A DNA stretch of 64,000 nt, taken from contig NZ_JAAZWE010000001.1 in assembly GCF_013185185.1 (NCBI RefSeq), forward strand, positions 620,001 through 684,000, in the 5' to 3' direction. Of this stretch, positions 34,797-42,233 are shown one piece after another; position 1 is the stretch's first letter, and each line of letters opens with the position of its first letter. The DNA comes from Saccharibacillus endophyticus (lineage in GTDB: Bacteria > Bacillota > Bacilli > Paenibacillales > Paenibacillaceae). A program made the position numbers and the translations under genes. A model generated the notes under the pieces. It saw nothing but the letters and a program-made list of their open reading frames with translations, was not told the DNA's origin and did not search any database.

Positions 34797-34834
34797 AAAG
34801 AACTGCTGTGACTTTTCACGGCAGTTCTTTTTTT
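34797..34834 (+). terminator. Terminator of arsR2-flavoprotein operon
   Basis: AAAGAACTGC.GTGA pairs with TCAC.GCAGTTCTTT, then TTTT. Confidence 0.9.
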
Positions 34835-34963
34835 CTGATGACTTTTCCATTGCCACTACATCTACATATTTATCATCTAGTTTTCCCTGCTTTCTATCTG
34901 TAAAAATATAAAGCCGAATTATCCGGTAGACTCCTTAAAGTAGGAGGACTCGGTTTTTTTGTG

Positions 34964-35012
34964 CCAAATATTGTCTTAGCGTATATTTTCGTTAAAATGT
35001 TGGCGTTACCCC
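34964..35012. repeat. Right terminal inverted repeat
   Basis: Read inwards it begins GGGGTAACGCCAACATTTTA. It has the same outward TTGTCT-N16-TAAAAT pair (34971-34998, plus strand) as the left end. Confidence 0.93.
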
Positions 35013-35133
35013 TTTGATAAAAACGTTCGAAAAACACGCTTTGCGCAGCAAGAATCAAAGCGAAGATACTCAGCATAACCAGCGACGTCACGCCAAACAA
35101 TTTTAAAACAACGCTAACCTTTTTCATCTTCAT
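35013..35133 (-). pseudogene. Sensor histidine kinase, 5' part, split by transposon
   Basis: Encodes MKMKKVSVVLKLFGVTSL..., a membrane helix and the first extracytoplasmic residues ending in ERFYQ, then runs into the transposon and stops at 34894 after 39 foreign residues. The native sequence continues at 25293 as QTVKTDDLEKSMRDF. The start codon abuts the response regulator stop (TGAATG). Confidence 0.9.
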
Positions 35134-35820
35134 TCAACTCTCGTTTCCGAACTCGAACTTGTATCCCGTTCCGATCACTGTGCGGATTAATCGCCCTTCG
35201 TCGCCCAGCTTGGCTCGAAGCTTTTTGATATGCGTATCCACCGCCCGCGTATCGCCGTAATAATCCATTCCCCAGACCGCATTCAGAATTTCGTCGCGTT
35301 CGAGCACTTTTCCCGTATTTCGCGCAAGAAGAATCAGCAGGTCATACTCCTTCGGAGACAGCGTGATCCCTTCTCCTGCGACTTCCACGGCATGCGCTTG
35401 GCGGTCAATCGTCAGTGTTCCATAAACCAACCGATCATCCTCGCGCCCGAGAGTGCCTTCTGCCCGCTTGAGTAACGCAGTCGCGCGAGCCACAAGCACC
35501 TTGGGGCTAAAAGGCTTGGTTACGTATTCGTCGGCTCCCAGTTCAAAGCCCATGATCTGGTCGTCATCGTCGGCCCGCGCCGTAATGATAATGATCGGAA
35601 CGCCAGACTTTTTGCGCACGCGCCGGCAGACCGACCAACCGTCGATCTCCGACATCATGATATCGAGTACGATCAGATCCACTTCATGCTCTTCGAATAA
35701 CTCCAGTGCTTCACGACCGTTATCCGCTTCGAGCACGTGCCAATTTTCCTTTTTAAAATAATCAGTCATGAACTCGCGCATCAGCACGTCGTCTTCCACC
35801 AACATAATCGTTCTCTTCAT
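35134..35820 (-). CDS. OmpR/PhoB-family response regulator
   Basis: 228 residues from ATG 35820 (MKRTIMLVEDDVLM, GGAG upstream). Receiver domain with acidic pocket VEDD, phospho-acceptor Asp in LIVLDIMM, and Lys in TKPFSP; C-terminal winged helix with THIKKLRAKLGDEGRLIRTVIGTGYKFE. First gene of an operon with the sensor kinase and a lipoprotein. Because the kinase is split, its cognate signal input is probably lost or replaced by the truncated kinase. Upstream in-frame codons lack a ribosome binding site. Confidence 0.92.
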   Translation of the reverse strand: MKRTIMLVEDDVLMREFMTDYFKKENWHVLEADNGREALELFEEHEVDLIVLDIMMSEIDGWSVCRRVRKKSGVPIIIITARADDDDQIMGFELGADEYVTKPFSPKVLVARATALLKRAEGTLGREDDRLVYGTLTIDRQAHAVEVAGEGITLSPKEYDLLILLARNTGKVLERDEILNAVWGMDYYGDTRAVDTHIKKLRAKLGDEGRLIRTVIGTGYKFEFGNES

Positions 35821-35904
35821 TAAATATGCACTCCGATTCTCCGGATTTTCCGCCTCTTTCATGCTACCCGGAGACTTACGCACTGTCAAAATGCTCCGGG
35901 ACGG

Positions 35905-36387
35905 TTACTTGTTTACGGCGTAAACGGCAATTTTGCCATCGAATTGACTGATCCATAGTTGTCCGTTACCGACCATGACTCCTTGCCAATTGGCGAATAG
36001 GTCTTCTTCGATTGCATACCCCAACGTCCGTTTCACTTCCGGCGTCATGATCGAATCGTACTTCGCGATAAAACGGGCCGGAGTCTGGAATTTATACGTC
36101 TTGCCGTTCGTGTTGACGTTCAACGGATAACTGATCATCGAAGCTACGGCTTTTTTATCGTTTTTGGCCACTGCCTGCTGAAGTTTGATGAAGAAGGTAT
36201 GGAACGCCGCAGGATCATCAATACCGGCTGCTTCGTAAGGATTGCTTTTTTGCGCCGGTTGAGAAGTGACGGTCTTGGGATTCGTTACCGCCGCCGAAGC
36301 CGCATCCGCGGATGACGTCCAGGAAGTGCCGATGATCGCCGTGCCTGCAAGCGTCGTGCTTAAAAGAAGTTTGGTTGTTTTATTCAT
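35905..36387 (-). CDS. Secreted hypothetical protein, 160 aa
   Basis: Starts at 36387 (MNKTTKLLLSTTLAGTAIIG), with AGGAGG upstream and a clear Sec signal peptide cleaved around SADAA. The mature region (AAFHTFFIKLQQAVAKNDKKAVASMISYPLNV ... TPARFIAKYDSIMTPEVKRTLG ... GVMVGNGQLWIS) looks like an NTF2-like or DUF4440-type alpha+beta domain. No catalytic role evident. It is monocistronic and adjacent to the remnant DHFR-family gene on the other strand. Confidence 0.7.
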   Translation of the reverse strand: MNKTTKLLLSTTLAGTAIIGTSWTSSADAASAAVTNPKTVTSQPAQKSNPYEAAGIDDPAAFHTFFIKLQQAVAKNDKKAVASMISYPLNVNTNGKTYKFQTPARFIAKYDSIMTPEVKRTLGYAIEEDLFANWQGVMVGNGQLWISQFDGKIAVYAVNK

Positions 36388-36454
36388 AGTAGAATGCCTC
36401 CTGTTTGTTTGGGATGCTCTAAGTATAAAAAAGTCATGTGTAGTCTGCGTGTAC

Positions 36455-36853
36455 ATGGTGTGGAATTTCGAGTACATTGAGGATGATAAACATGTAGTTC
36501 GATGCGGCACTGAATGGATCGAGAACGTCGAGAAAATCGTATGTTCTACAACCTTGGAAAGTGTCGAATGGAATAACTCCAGATTGGTCAAAGAAAACAT
36601 CAAAGAAGAAATCGAAACCCTCAAGCAACAATCCGGCGGAGACCTGGTGATTCTGGGCAGCCCGAGACTCGCTCAGCACCTGATGCAACTTGGGTTAGTC
36701 GATGTATACAAAATCACAGTCTCTCCCGTGTTGGTCGGGAGTGGGCTGCGTTTATTCGAAGGGCTCGGCGAGAAGGTTAATCTTAGACTTGTCGAAAACA
36801 AAACATTCGATTCTGGAGCGAGTGGTTTGATTTATCACACTATAGGTTCATAA
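36455..36853 (+). pseudogene. Dihydrofolate reductase-family protein (RibD C-terminal type), 5'-truncated
   Basis: Reading frame ends in CSTTLESVEWNNSRLVKENIKEEIETLKQQ, SGGDLVILGSPRLAQHLM and VSPVLVGSGLRLFEGLG, the C-terminal half of YyaP/YwjB-like proteins. The N-terminal half with the first NADP-binding strand is missing; upstream the frame runs antisense into the secreted-protein gene. Start of the retained part is approximate. No ribosome binding site or start makes it translatable, so it is probably decayed. Confidence 0.75.
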
Positions 36854-36870
36854 TTATTATTATGTAAACT
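36851..36870. repeat. AT-rich near-palindromic motif, copy 1
   Basis: TAATTATTATTATGTAAACT; identical to 37478-37497 and one base from the reverse complement of 40073-40092. Confidence 0.5.
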
Positions 36871-36904
36871 AAATTAGTGACTATAGATTTTTCCGCTTCG
36901 AGAA

Positions 36905-36928
36905 TATATTTTTGCTCGCAAAAATATA
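36905..36928. promoter_or_regulatory. Perfect inverted repeat, unknown role
   Basis: TATATTTTTGC and GCAAAAATATA are perfect complements separated by TC, in the gap between the DHFR remnant and a membrane protein gene. Could be an operator or a small hairpin. Confidence 0.4.
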
Positions 36929-37017
36929 AAGGGAATAATTAGAAAATCAATCGTTTTAACCCTTCGATTATGGTTACCAAGGAGCTTTCTTTAGTAGAAT
37001 TAATCGATTTAAAAGGA

Positions 37018-37047
37018 AACAGCGTATAATTTATATTATACGCTGTT
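37018..37047. terminator. Bidirectional terminator
   Basis: AACAGCGTATAAT pairs perfectly with ATTATACGCTGTT across a 4-base loop, followed by TTT on the plus strand and flanked by A-rich sequence on the other side. Confidence 0.8.
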
Positions 37048-37062
37048 TTTATGAAGTGAATT

Positions 37063-37383
37063 TCATTGCTTTTTATCGGTTGCAGCTTGTTGATTTGTCC
37101 AACAAAAACCTACCGACAACAAGGCCAAACCCAAAAGAATTAAATAAAAATCCAGCGCGGATACACGAAAACTGAAAGTCGCATCGTATTTTAAAACAAC
37201 GCTTAGCCCAATAAACGTTATGCCCATAGCCATGATCCGACCTCTGGTCAAGTTTTTTCGATACCGGGTAAAGCCGAAGACGAGTCCCGAAATGATCGCC
37301 GCCAACATCAAGATCACGATCACATCAAAGCCTGTTTCCGTGATACGAAATAGATCGTATAACGGATTCCTGTAATTTTCCAT
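37063..37383 (-). CDS. Small membrane protein, 106 aa
   Basis: Start at 37383 (MENYRNPLYDLF) follows AAGGAAG. Three predicted membrane helices: VIVILMLAAIISGLVFGF, IMAMGITFIGLSVVL and YLILLGLALLSVGF, with a short charged tail. I recognise no family. It stands alone between the DHFR remnant and the 3-hydroxyacyl-CoA dehydrogenase gene, with an AT-rich motif upstream. Confidence 0.65.
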   Translation of the reverse strand: MENYRNPLYDLFRITETGFDVIVILMLAAIISGLVFGFTRYRKNLTRGRIMAMGITFIGLSVVLKYDATFSFRVSALDFYLILLGLALLSVGFCWTNQQAATDKKQ

Positions 37384-37477
37384 GTACTCACTTCCTTTCT
37401 TTTGAGTTCCTACATCTTTATAAACTCTGCAGCTCGATGAAAGTTGGATAAAGAAACGAAAATTCATGTTTGAAAAT

Positions 37478-37497
37478 AATTATTATTATGTAAACTT
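37478..37497. repeat. AT-rich near-palindromic motif, copy 2
   Basis: TAATTATTATTATGTAAACT, the same 20 bases as 36851-36870, upstream of the small membrane protein gene. Confidence 0.5.
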
Positions 37498-37511
37498 TGA
37501 GAACGCAAAAA

Positions 37512-37536
37512 AAACGAAGAGCGCGGCTCTCCGTTT
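37512..37536 (-). terminator. Terminator of 3-hydroxyacyl-CoA dehydrogenase gene
   Basis: AAACGAAGAGC against GGCTCTCCGTTT; on the minus strand followed by TTTTTTT. One of three terminators in the window with the same GAAGAGC core. Confidence 0.85.
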
Positions 37537-37556
37537 GATCGTTTCTCTTTTGACTA

Positions 37557-38456
37557 TTAACCTTTCAAAAACCCCGGATCCCGATAACTCGGATTCGGAT
37601 ACGTATAGAATCCTTCTCCCGTCGCTTTACCGAGCTTTCCTTTGTCGATATACTCCGTTTTCAACAGCTCGGCCACGGCTTGGTAATCGGCATCCCCCGT
37701 TTGATCCGCTCTTGTTTTGGCTACGTGATAAGCGGTATTGATCCCGATGACGTCAAGCATGCCGAACGGTCCAACCGGAGCGCCGGTGCCGACCATCCAG
37801 GTTTTATCGATCGTTTCGATATCCGCGACGCCTGTCACGAGCAGCTTCTGCGCCGAACTAAGCAGCGGAACGAGCAGCGAATTGACGATATAGCCGGGCT
37901 GTTCTTTTTGTATCGGCAGAGCGACCATCCCGATTTGTTTGGCGAAATTTACGACGTCGTTGAAGACCTGCTCGTCCGTGCCCGAATGTCTCATGACTTC
38001 GCCCGTGTTGTTTTTCCAAATTTCGTTCGCGAAATGCAAAGCCAAAAACTTGTCCGGTCGTCCGGTCGCGTCCACGAATTGGCTCGGCAGCAGCGTGGAC
38101 GAATTGGTCGCGAAAATCGTATGCGCCGGAGCGACTTTCGCCAATTTTTCGTAAAACTCGATCTTGATCGGCACGGATTCCGGTACCGATTCGATCACCA
38201 GGTCGGCGTTGGCCGCAGCTGCAGCAAGATCGCTTTGGAACGTCAAACGTCCCCAAGCCTCGTTCAATTCCTCTTGCGTCGTGCCTAAATCTTCCGCGTA
38301 GCGCGGTTTAAGCTTTTCGATTCTTTCTTTGGCGCGGTCCAAAGCTTCGTCATTGATGTCATACACCGTTACCGAGAATCCGTGAAGGGCGGTTTGAAAA
38401 GCGATTTGACTGCCTAATACGCCGCTGCCTGCGATCAAAATATTCGTGTAGCTCAT
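37557..38456 (-). CDS. 3-hydroxyacyl-CoA dehydrogenase family protein
   Basis: 299 residues; ATG at 38456 used since AAGGGA is close. NAD-binding AGSGVLGSQIAFQTALHG, acidic selectivity residue in VTVYDIND, ADLVIESVPE, FATNSSTLLPS and the C-terminal domain with FGMLDVIGINTAYHV. Catalytic His in ALHFANE and Glu are in place. Oxidises 3-hydroxyacyl-CoA or 3-hydroxybutyryl-CoA. No other beta-oxidation genes are near, so the pathway (butyryl-CoA or fatty acid) is open. Confidence 0.9.
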   Translation of the reverse strand: MSYTNILIAGSGVLGSQIAFQTALHGFSVTVYDINDEALDRAKERIEKLKPRYAEDLGTTQEELNEAWGRLTFQSDLAAAAANADLVIESVPESVPIKIEFYEKLAKVAPAHTIFATNSSTLLPSQFVDATGRPDKFLALHFANEIWKNNTGEVMRHSGTDEQVFNDVVNFAKQIGMVALPIQKEQPGYIVNSLLVPLLSSAQKLLVTGVADIETIDKTWMVGTGAPVGPFGMLDVIGINTAYHVAKTRADQTGDADYQAVAELLKTEYIDKGKLGKATGEGFYTYPNPSYRDPGFLKG

Positions 38457-38561
38457 TTTCAAACATTCCCTTCGACTTTGATTTCATATATAAATATCTT
38501 CATATACCTTGCTTTTATCTTAATCCTTATTTAAATTTTAAGCAACTTAATTTTTAGCTAT

Positions 38562-40058
38562 TTATGTACTTTGCATGATACAGATGACATGATCGAAGTT
38601 CGACTGGCGAAGATCGGCTTCCCTGATCCAAAAGTAAATCCGTCCCGTATCTCCCCAATCGGAGTCAGGCGCGTCGTCGGAATCAATCTGAAGCAGCAGT
38701 CTCCATTCGGACGCTTCGCGGTCAAACTTCGCCTGATCTTCCTCGCTGATGCTGCTGTCGAACGAACGCCATTGAAGCATTTTCGCGCACTGCTCCTGCA
38801 TATCGCCTTGAATTTGATCAGGATGCCCGAGCAGCCGGTGAATCGGCACGTGGCATAGTCGCGGTTCGCTTAAGTTTGTAAGGAAAGTACTCCAATATCG
38901 TTCGTGATCAACCGTGTTCCCGTCCCATCCCAAGCCCAGTTGTTTAAGATAAGCCGAGTCGGATTCGGGTACGCATAGATCCGGAACGAACGTGATTGAT
39001 GTCGGAGACAAAACGACTTTAGGATCTGCCTGCATCAGCGACTCCGGTATATCCAGGCGTCTTAATTCATCGAATGCAGAGGAAGGCGTATAAATGACTT
39101 TGCAGGTCGTCGGATCGCCGTGGAACGCATCATCGTCGTACATGGCCGCAGAAGCGTAGAAAAAAGAAAGCAGGCCGTTCGCGGGCAGCGGAAGCGTGTG
39201 GCCTTGCGGCAGTTCAGCCAGATTGATTTGCGCTATAAAAGTATAAGGACACTCGTCCCACTCCGGCCACGATATCCCTTCAGGAAGATCGGCTCCTCCG
39301 CCTACCCGGCTTTTCCCTGTAACAATATCCGCTTTCTTGAGCGCTTTCAGTTCCATTTTCAATGAAGGAAACAGCAGCTTGCCGATCTGTGTTCGGTATT
39401 CTACCAATCCCGCGTCCGCCAGCTTTTGCAGGACGAACTCGGGATTCAGACGCTGTTCGGGAGTGGGTTGTTCGTAAACGTAAAAGCCGTCGTCTTCGAT
39501 TTTGAGCAGCGATTCCGGGCGTTCCGAAGCAAATTCCAACAGCTTGATCGCAGGTTCGCGTTCTTCGTAACGATTGCTGTGCGGAAGCACGATCGCTTTG
39601 ACCAATCCAAGTCCGGAGAGATCTTGCTCAGGCACGGGTTCCGTTCCTGCGCTTAAAATTCGGGCATGCTCGATCGTCGTTCCGAGCACGGCCGCTCCGG
39701 CGCTATGGCCGATCAGAAGATGTCCTTGATGATGCAGCTGCCGAAGTATGCGATCCGCTCCCGACTCCTTCAACTCCGCGAGGATCGCAAAAGGATCGCC
39801 GCCATTCAGGTAAATGATCGGATAATCTTTCAACTGCTCTGCCGGCACATGCGCCAGATCGAAAAAGTCGACTTCGAATCCCAATCCTTCCAATAATTCT
39901 CGCGTTCGAAAAGCATGGTGGTTGCCGGCTGCATGTTCCGGAGCCGTTTTTGCCATAATGGCCGCTTTACGTTCCAGGTTCGCTTGCTCGACGATTTCGA
40001 TCAACCGCTTTTGAGCTTCCGGAAGGTATAGGCCGCTGGAATTGAGTAAGATTTGCAT
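38562..40058 (-). CDS. Fusion of peptidase S51 (cyanophycinase/peptidase E-like) and DUF1963 (YwqG) domains
   Basis: 498 residues in two parts. Residues 1-210 fit family S51: IIYLNGGDPFAIL, the nucleophile elbow LLIGHSAGAAVLG, and VLPHSNRYEER. From about 230 the protein changes to a YwqG/DUF1963-like domain: GGGADLPEGISWPEWDECPYTFIAQINLAELP, LLSFFY, and HRLLGHPDQIQGDMQEQCA. Both parts look intact. I know each as a separate family but not as a common fusion. Start at 40058; no frameshift is seen at the junction. Promoter region carries the AT-rich motif at 40073-40092. Confidence 0.85.
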   Translation of the reverse strand: MQILLNSSGLYLPEAQKRLIEIVEQANLERKAAIMAKTAPEHAAGNHHAFRTRELLEGLGFEVDFFDLAHVPAEQLKDYPIIYLNGGDPFAILAELKESGADRILRQLHHQGHLLIGHSAGAAVLGTTIEHARILSAGTEPVPEQDLSGLGLVKAIVLPHSNRYEEREPAIKLLEFASERPESLLKIEDDGFYVYEQPTPEQRLNPEFVLQKLADAGLVEYRTQIGKLLFPSLKMELKALKKADIVTGKSRVGGGADLPEGISWPEWDECPYTFIAQINLAELPQGHTLPLPANGLLSFFYASAAMYDDDAFHGDPTTCKVIYTPSSAFDELRRLDIPESLMQADPKVVLSPTSITFVPDLCVPESDSAYLKQLGLGWDGNTVDHERYWSTFLTNLSEPRLCHVPIHRLLGHPDQIQGDMQEQCAKMLQWRSFDSSISEEDQAKFDREASEWRLLLQIDSDDAPDSDWGDTGRIYFWIREADLRQSNFDHVICIMQST

Positions 40059-40072
40059 GATAAATCCCTTTT

Positions 40073-40092
40073 AGTTTACATAATTATAATTA
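40073..40092. repeat. AT-rich near-palindromic motif, copy 3
   Basis: AGTTTACATAATTATAATTA, 14 bp upstream of the S51-DUF1963 start codon; reverse complement of the motif at 36851 and 37478 apart from one base. Confidence 0.5.
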
Positions 40093-40118
40093 CGTATCAT
40101 TCTAGTACATTTATATCT

Positions 40119-41087
40119 TTACCTTAATTGAGCAAAAGCGCGTCCGGCGATATCGGCAAACTGCGCCACGTCGCCGGGGCTGCAATCGATCGCCCAGCGC
40201 AGCTTGTCGAACGAACGCAAAACGAACAGCTTTTTCGTGTCCGCGAGGACGGAAACCGGAAGTCCGTATCCTTTCAAAAAAGCCGAAATCTCCTCGTCGC
40301 GGGGCCTTCCTTCGATCATTTGAATCAGCATGAGCTGCATCAGGTCCACATGAGGCACCGGTCCGACTTCCGCGCTGCCCCAATCGATCAGCACGATATG
40401 CGGAGATGTCGTACCCGGCACGTCGCTTACTAAGATATTTTTTAACGACAAATCGCCGTGGTTCAATCCGAAATGCCATTCTTGGCCGGCCAAGCTTTCG
40501 AAAAGCTCACGCGCCTGCCGGGATTGAGCCCGGGTGATCACGCCCAACTCCAGCAGCCGGTCTCCATCGTTCAAGCTTTGGATATTGTAGCGAAGATAAT
40601 CGTTCCAGCTCCCATCCGAGCCCGGATGCGGCGGGGAAAAGAACGTTCCGCGTTCCGGATCCGACAGGTTCTCGCCGTATCCTTTCACCGGAATGCGATG
40701 AAGACGCGCCGCGTATTCGCCGATAACGGACCATAATAAAGCAGGATCAGCCGAATGATCGAGCCCGTTTACACCGTTCTCAAAACTCTGAATCATATAA
40801 GGAATTTCGCCGCATCGTCCCAGTTCCAGCACTTCCGGGCCCGGAATTCCGGCAAGCCGAGCTTGTTCCATGCACCATTTTTCCTTCAAGTAAATATCGC
40901 TCGCGCACGAATCTTCGGTGTTCATGCGGATCACGATCCGACGTCCTGACGTTTCCGCGATCCAGACTTCATTGACGAAGCCTTTGCCGAGGATCGGAGA
41001 AACCGAGACGTCAGGCGCGGTAACGCTCTCTTTTTCGAAAAAAGCTTCCGCGATCCGGATCGCAAGCTGTTTCGTTTTTCCGCTCAT
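40119..41087 (-). CDS. Aminoglycoside phosphotransferase (APH)-family kinase-like protein
   Basis: 322 residues. FGLNHGDLSLKNILVSD is the catalytic loop (HGD..N) and VLIDWGSAEVG the metal-binding DWG region; the N-terminal lobe has GFVNEVWIAET and RIVIRMN with the phosphate-loop Lys position replaced by Arg. Family members phosphorylate aminoglycosides, macrolides, homoserine, choline or other small molecules, so resistance should not be assumed. Overlaps the upstream hypothetical gene by ATGA, so the two are one operon. Confidence 0.85.
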   Translation of the reverse strand: MSGKTKQLAIRIAEAFFEKESVTAPDVSVSPILGKGFVNEVWIAETSGRRIVIRMNTEDSCASDIYLKEKWCMEQARLAGIPGPEVLELGRCGEIPYMIQSFENGVNGLDHSADPALLWSVIGEYAARLHRIPVKGYGENLSDPERGTFFSPPHPGSDGSWNDYLRYNIQSLNDGDRLLELGVITRAQSRQARELFESLAGQEWHFGLNHGDLSLKNILVSDVPGTTSPHIVLIDWGSAEVGPVPHVDLMQLMLIQMIEGRPRDEEISAFLKGYGLPVSVLADTKKLFVLRSFDKLRWAIDCSPGDVAQFADIAGRAFAQLR

Positions 41088-42040
41088 GGGCTGCCGTCTC
41101 CTTCTTTTCCGGTTTCCTTCAATTCCATGTTCAAGACGTCCAGCAGCGAGTAAAAAAAGATCATGGAACGCAGCGGAGTCGCGGAATCCTTATGCCTGTC
41201 CAGGAATTCGTCTTTGAACAGAAACGCTTTTCTATGCCAGTTCCGGTCGTACATTCCGCCGAACAGGCCGAAAAAGGCATTGGACAGCATGGATGCGAAA
41301 ATAATGATGCGCAAGTTTCGGCTTTGCCGGCTTCGCGCTCCTTTGACTACCGCATATTCGCTTGCCCATAGTTCCGCCAAAGACATCATCGTCATCTCCG
41401 GCCTGCCAGGGCGTAGTTCGAAGTACTGCCCATGTTTGCTTTCGGCGATCTCCTTCAGTTCCGCAATCGTCAGGATATGTCCGCTGCCCCGACTTAAATC
41501 TTTGCGCATTTTGTCCCGGATTACCGGTAACGAAAAAAGAGGAGGATCATTCCAATCTTCGGTCATCCCCCAAAATTCCGTATCGATCGCTTGCCAAGTC
41601 CGGCGAAGATCGACTTCGACTTCGCTTACCGCTTCCCGTCGCTGCTGTTCCGTCAACTCGATCTCTTTATACACAAAAGGTTTTTTCTTGGACGGATTCA
41701 TCCGCTCGACGTAATCATCCCACATTTCCGCTTCGTCTAACACGGTCAAACGTCTAAAATGCGGCTTGACCGCATACAGCAGCTCGACGATTCGTTCGTG
41801 AATCTCATCCGGCGCGAAAGCGGTCTTGGTAAAACCGTCCATGCGCAGCTTGCCGTCAAATACAAAACCGACACTTTCTGATTCCGGATGCGGATCTGCC
41901 CGAATCCCGATTTTGCGAGCCTCGTCGATCTCTTCGTAAGGCCAACCCTGCTCCGCGCAAAAGACCTTGACCTTGTCGATTAGCGCTCCCCGGTCTTCGG
42001 TCGACTTCAAAGTTCCTTTATAAAAAATCGTCACGCCCAT
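41084..42040 (-). CDS. Hypothetical protein, 318 aa
   Basis: Starts at 42040 with GGAGG. The N-terminal ~110 residues are alpha+beta (TIFYKGTLKSTEDRGALIDKVKVF ... GFVFDGKLRMDGFTKTAF); the rest is helical and charged, with RNLRIIIFASMLSNAFFGLFGGMY as a possible short hydrophobic helix. I do not recognise the family or a motif. Couples by ATGA to the APH-family gene, so the pair likely works together. Confidence 0.65.
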   Translation of the reverse strand: MGVTIFYKGTLKSTEDRGALIDKVKVFCAEQGWPYEEIDEARKIGIRADPHPESESVGFVFDGKLRMDGFTKTAFAPDEIHERIVELLYAVKPHFRRLTVLDEAEMWDDYVERMNPSKKKPFVYKEIELTEQQRREAVSEVEVDLRRTWQAIDTEFWGMTEDWNDPPLFSLPVIRDKMRKDLSRGSGHILTIAELKEIAESKHGQYFELRPGRPEMTMMSLAELWASEYAVVKGARSRQSRNLRIIIFASMLSNAFFGLFGGMYDRNWHRKAFLFKDEFLDRHKDSATPLRSMIFFYSLLDVLNMELKETGKEGDGSP

Positions 42041-42170
42041 CCATTTGATCCTCCTCTGAATCCTGTATCAGCATTCGGCTACCGCTTTGCCGATCCCTTT
42101 TCCAATAATACCCGATTCTCAGCCTTCTTTTCTTACAAACGCCTTCTACACTTTGTTTATCACGCGAAAA

Positions 42171-42198
42171 AAAGCGAAGAGCCGCAGCTCTCCGCTTT
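42171..42198 (-). terminator. Terminator of the ABC sugar operon
   Basis: AAAGCGAAGAGC pairs with GCTCTCCGCTTT; on the minus strand followed by seven T. It is 35 bp after the binding-protein stop. Confidence 0.88.
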
Positions 42199-42233
42199 GC
42201 TTTACTAATCGGCTTTCCCTATAGATCGTTCCG

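Larger units (their letters stand above)
25294..35012. mobile_element. Tn3-family transposon carrying arsenic resistance (about 9.7 kb)
   Basis: Bounded by 49-bp terminal inverted repeats that match at 47 positions and begin GGGGTA, flanked by TTTG on both sides. Contents in order: tnpA, resolution-like palindrome, tyrosine recombinase, internal terminal-repeat copy, phosphatase, trxB, arsC, arsB, arsR, arsR2, flavoprotein. Base composition is clearly more AT-rich than the flanking genes, indicating recent acquisition. Excision in silico restores the interrupted kinase reading frame. Confidence 0.93.

Noticed and set aside
40119..41087. Antibiotic resistance gene
   Set aside because: The APH fold alone does not prove aminoglycoside resistance, so it was annotated only as APH-family.
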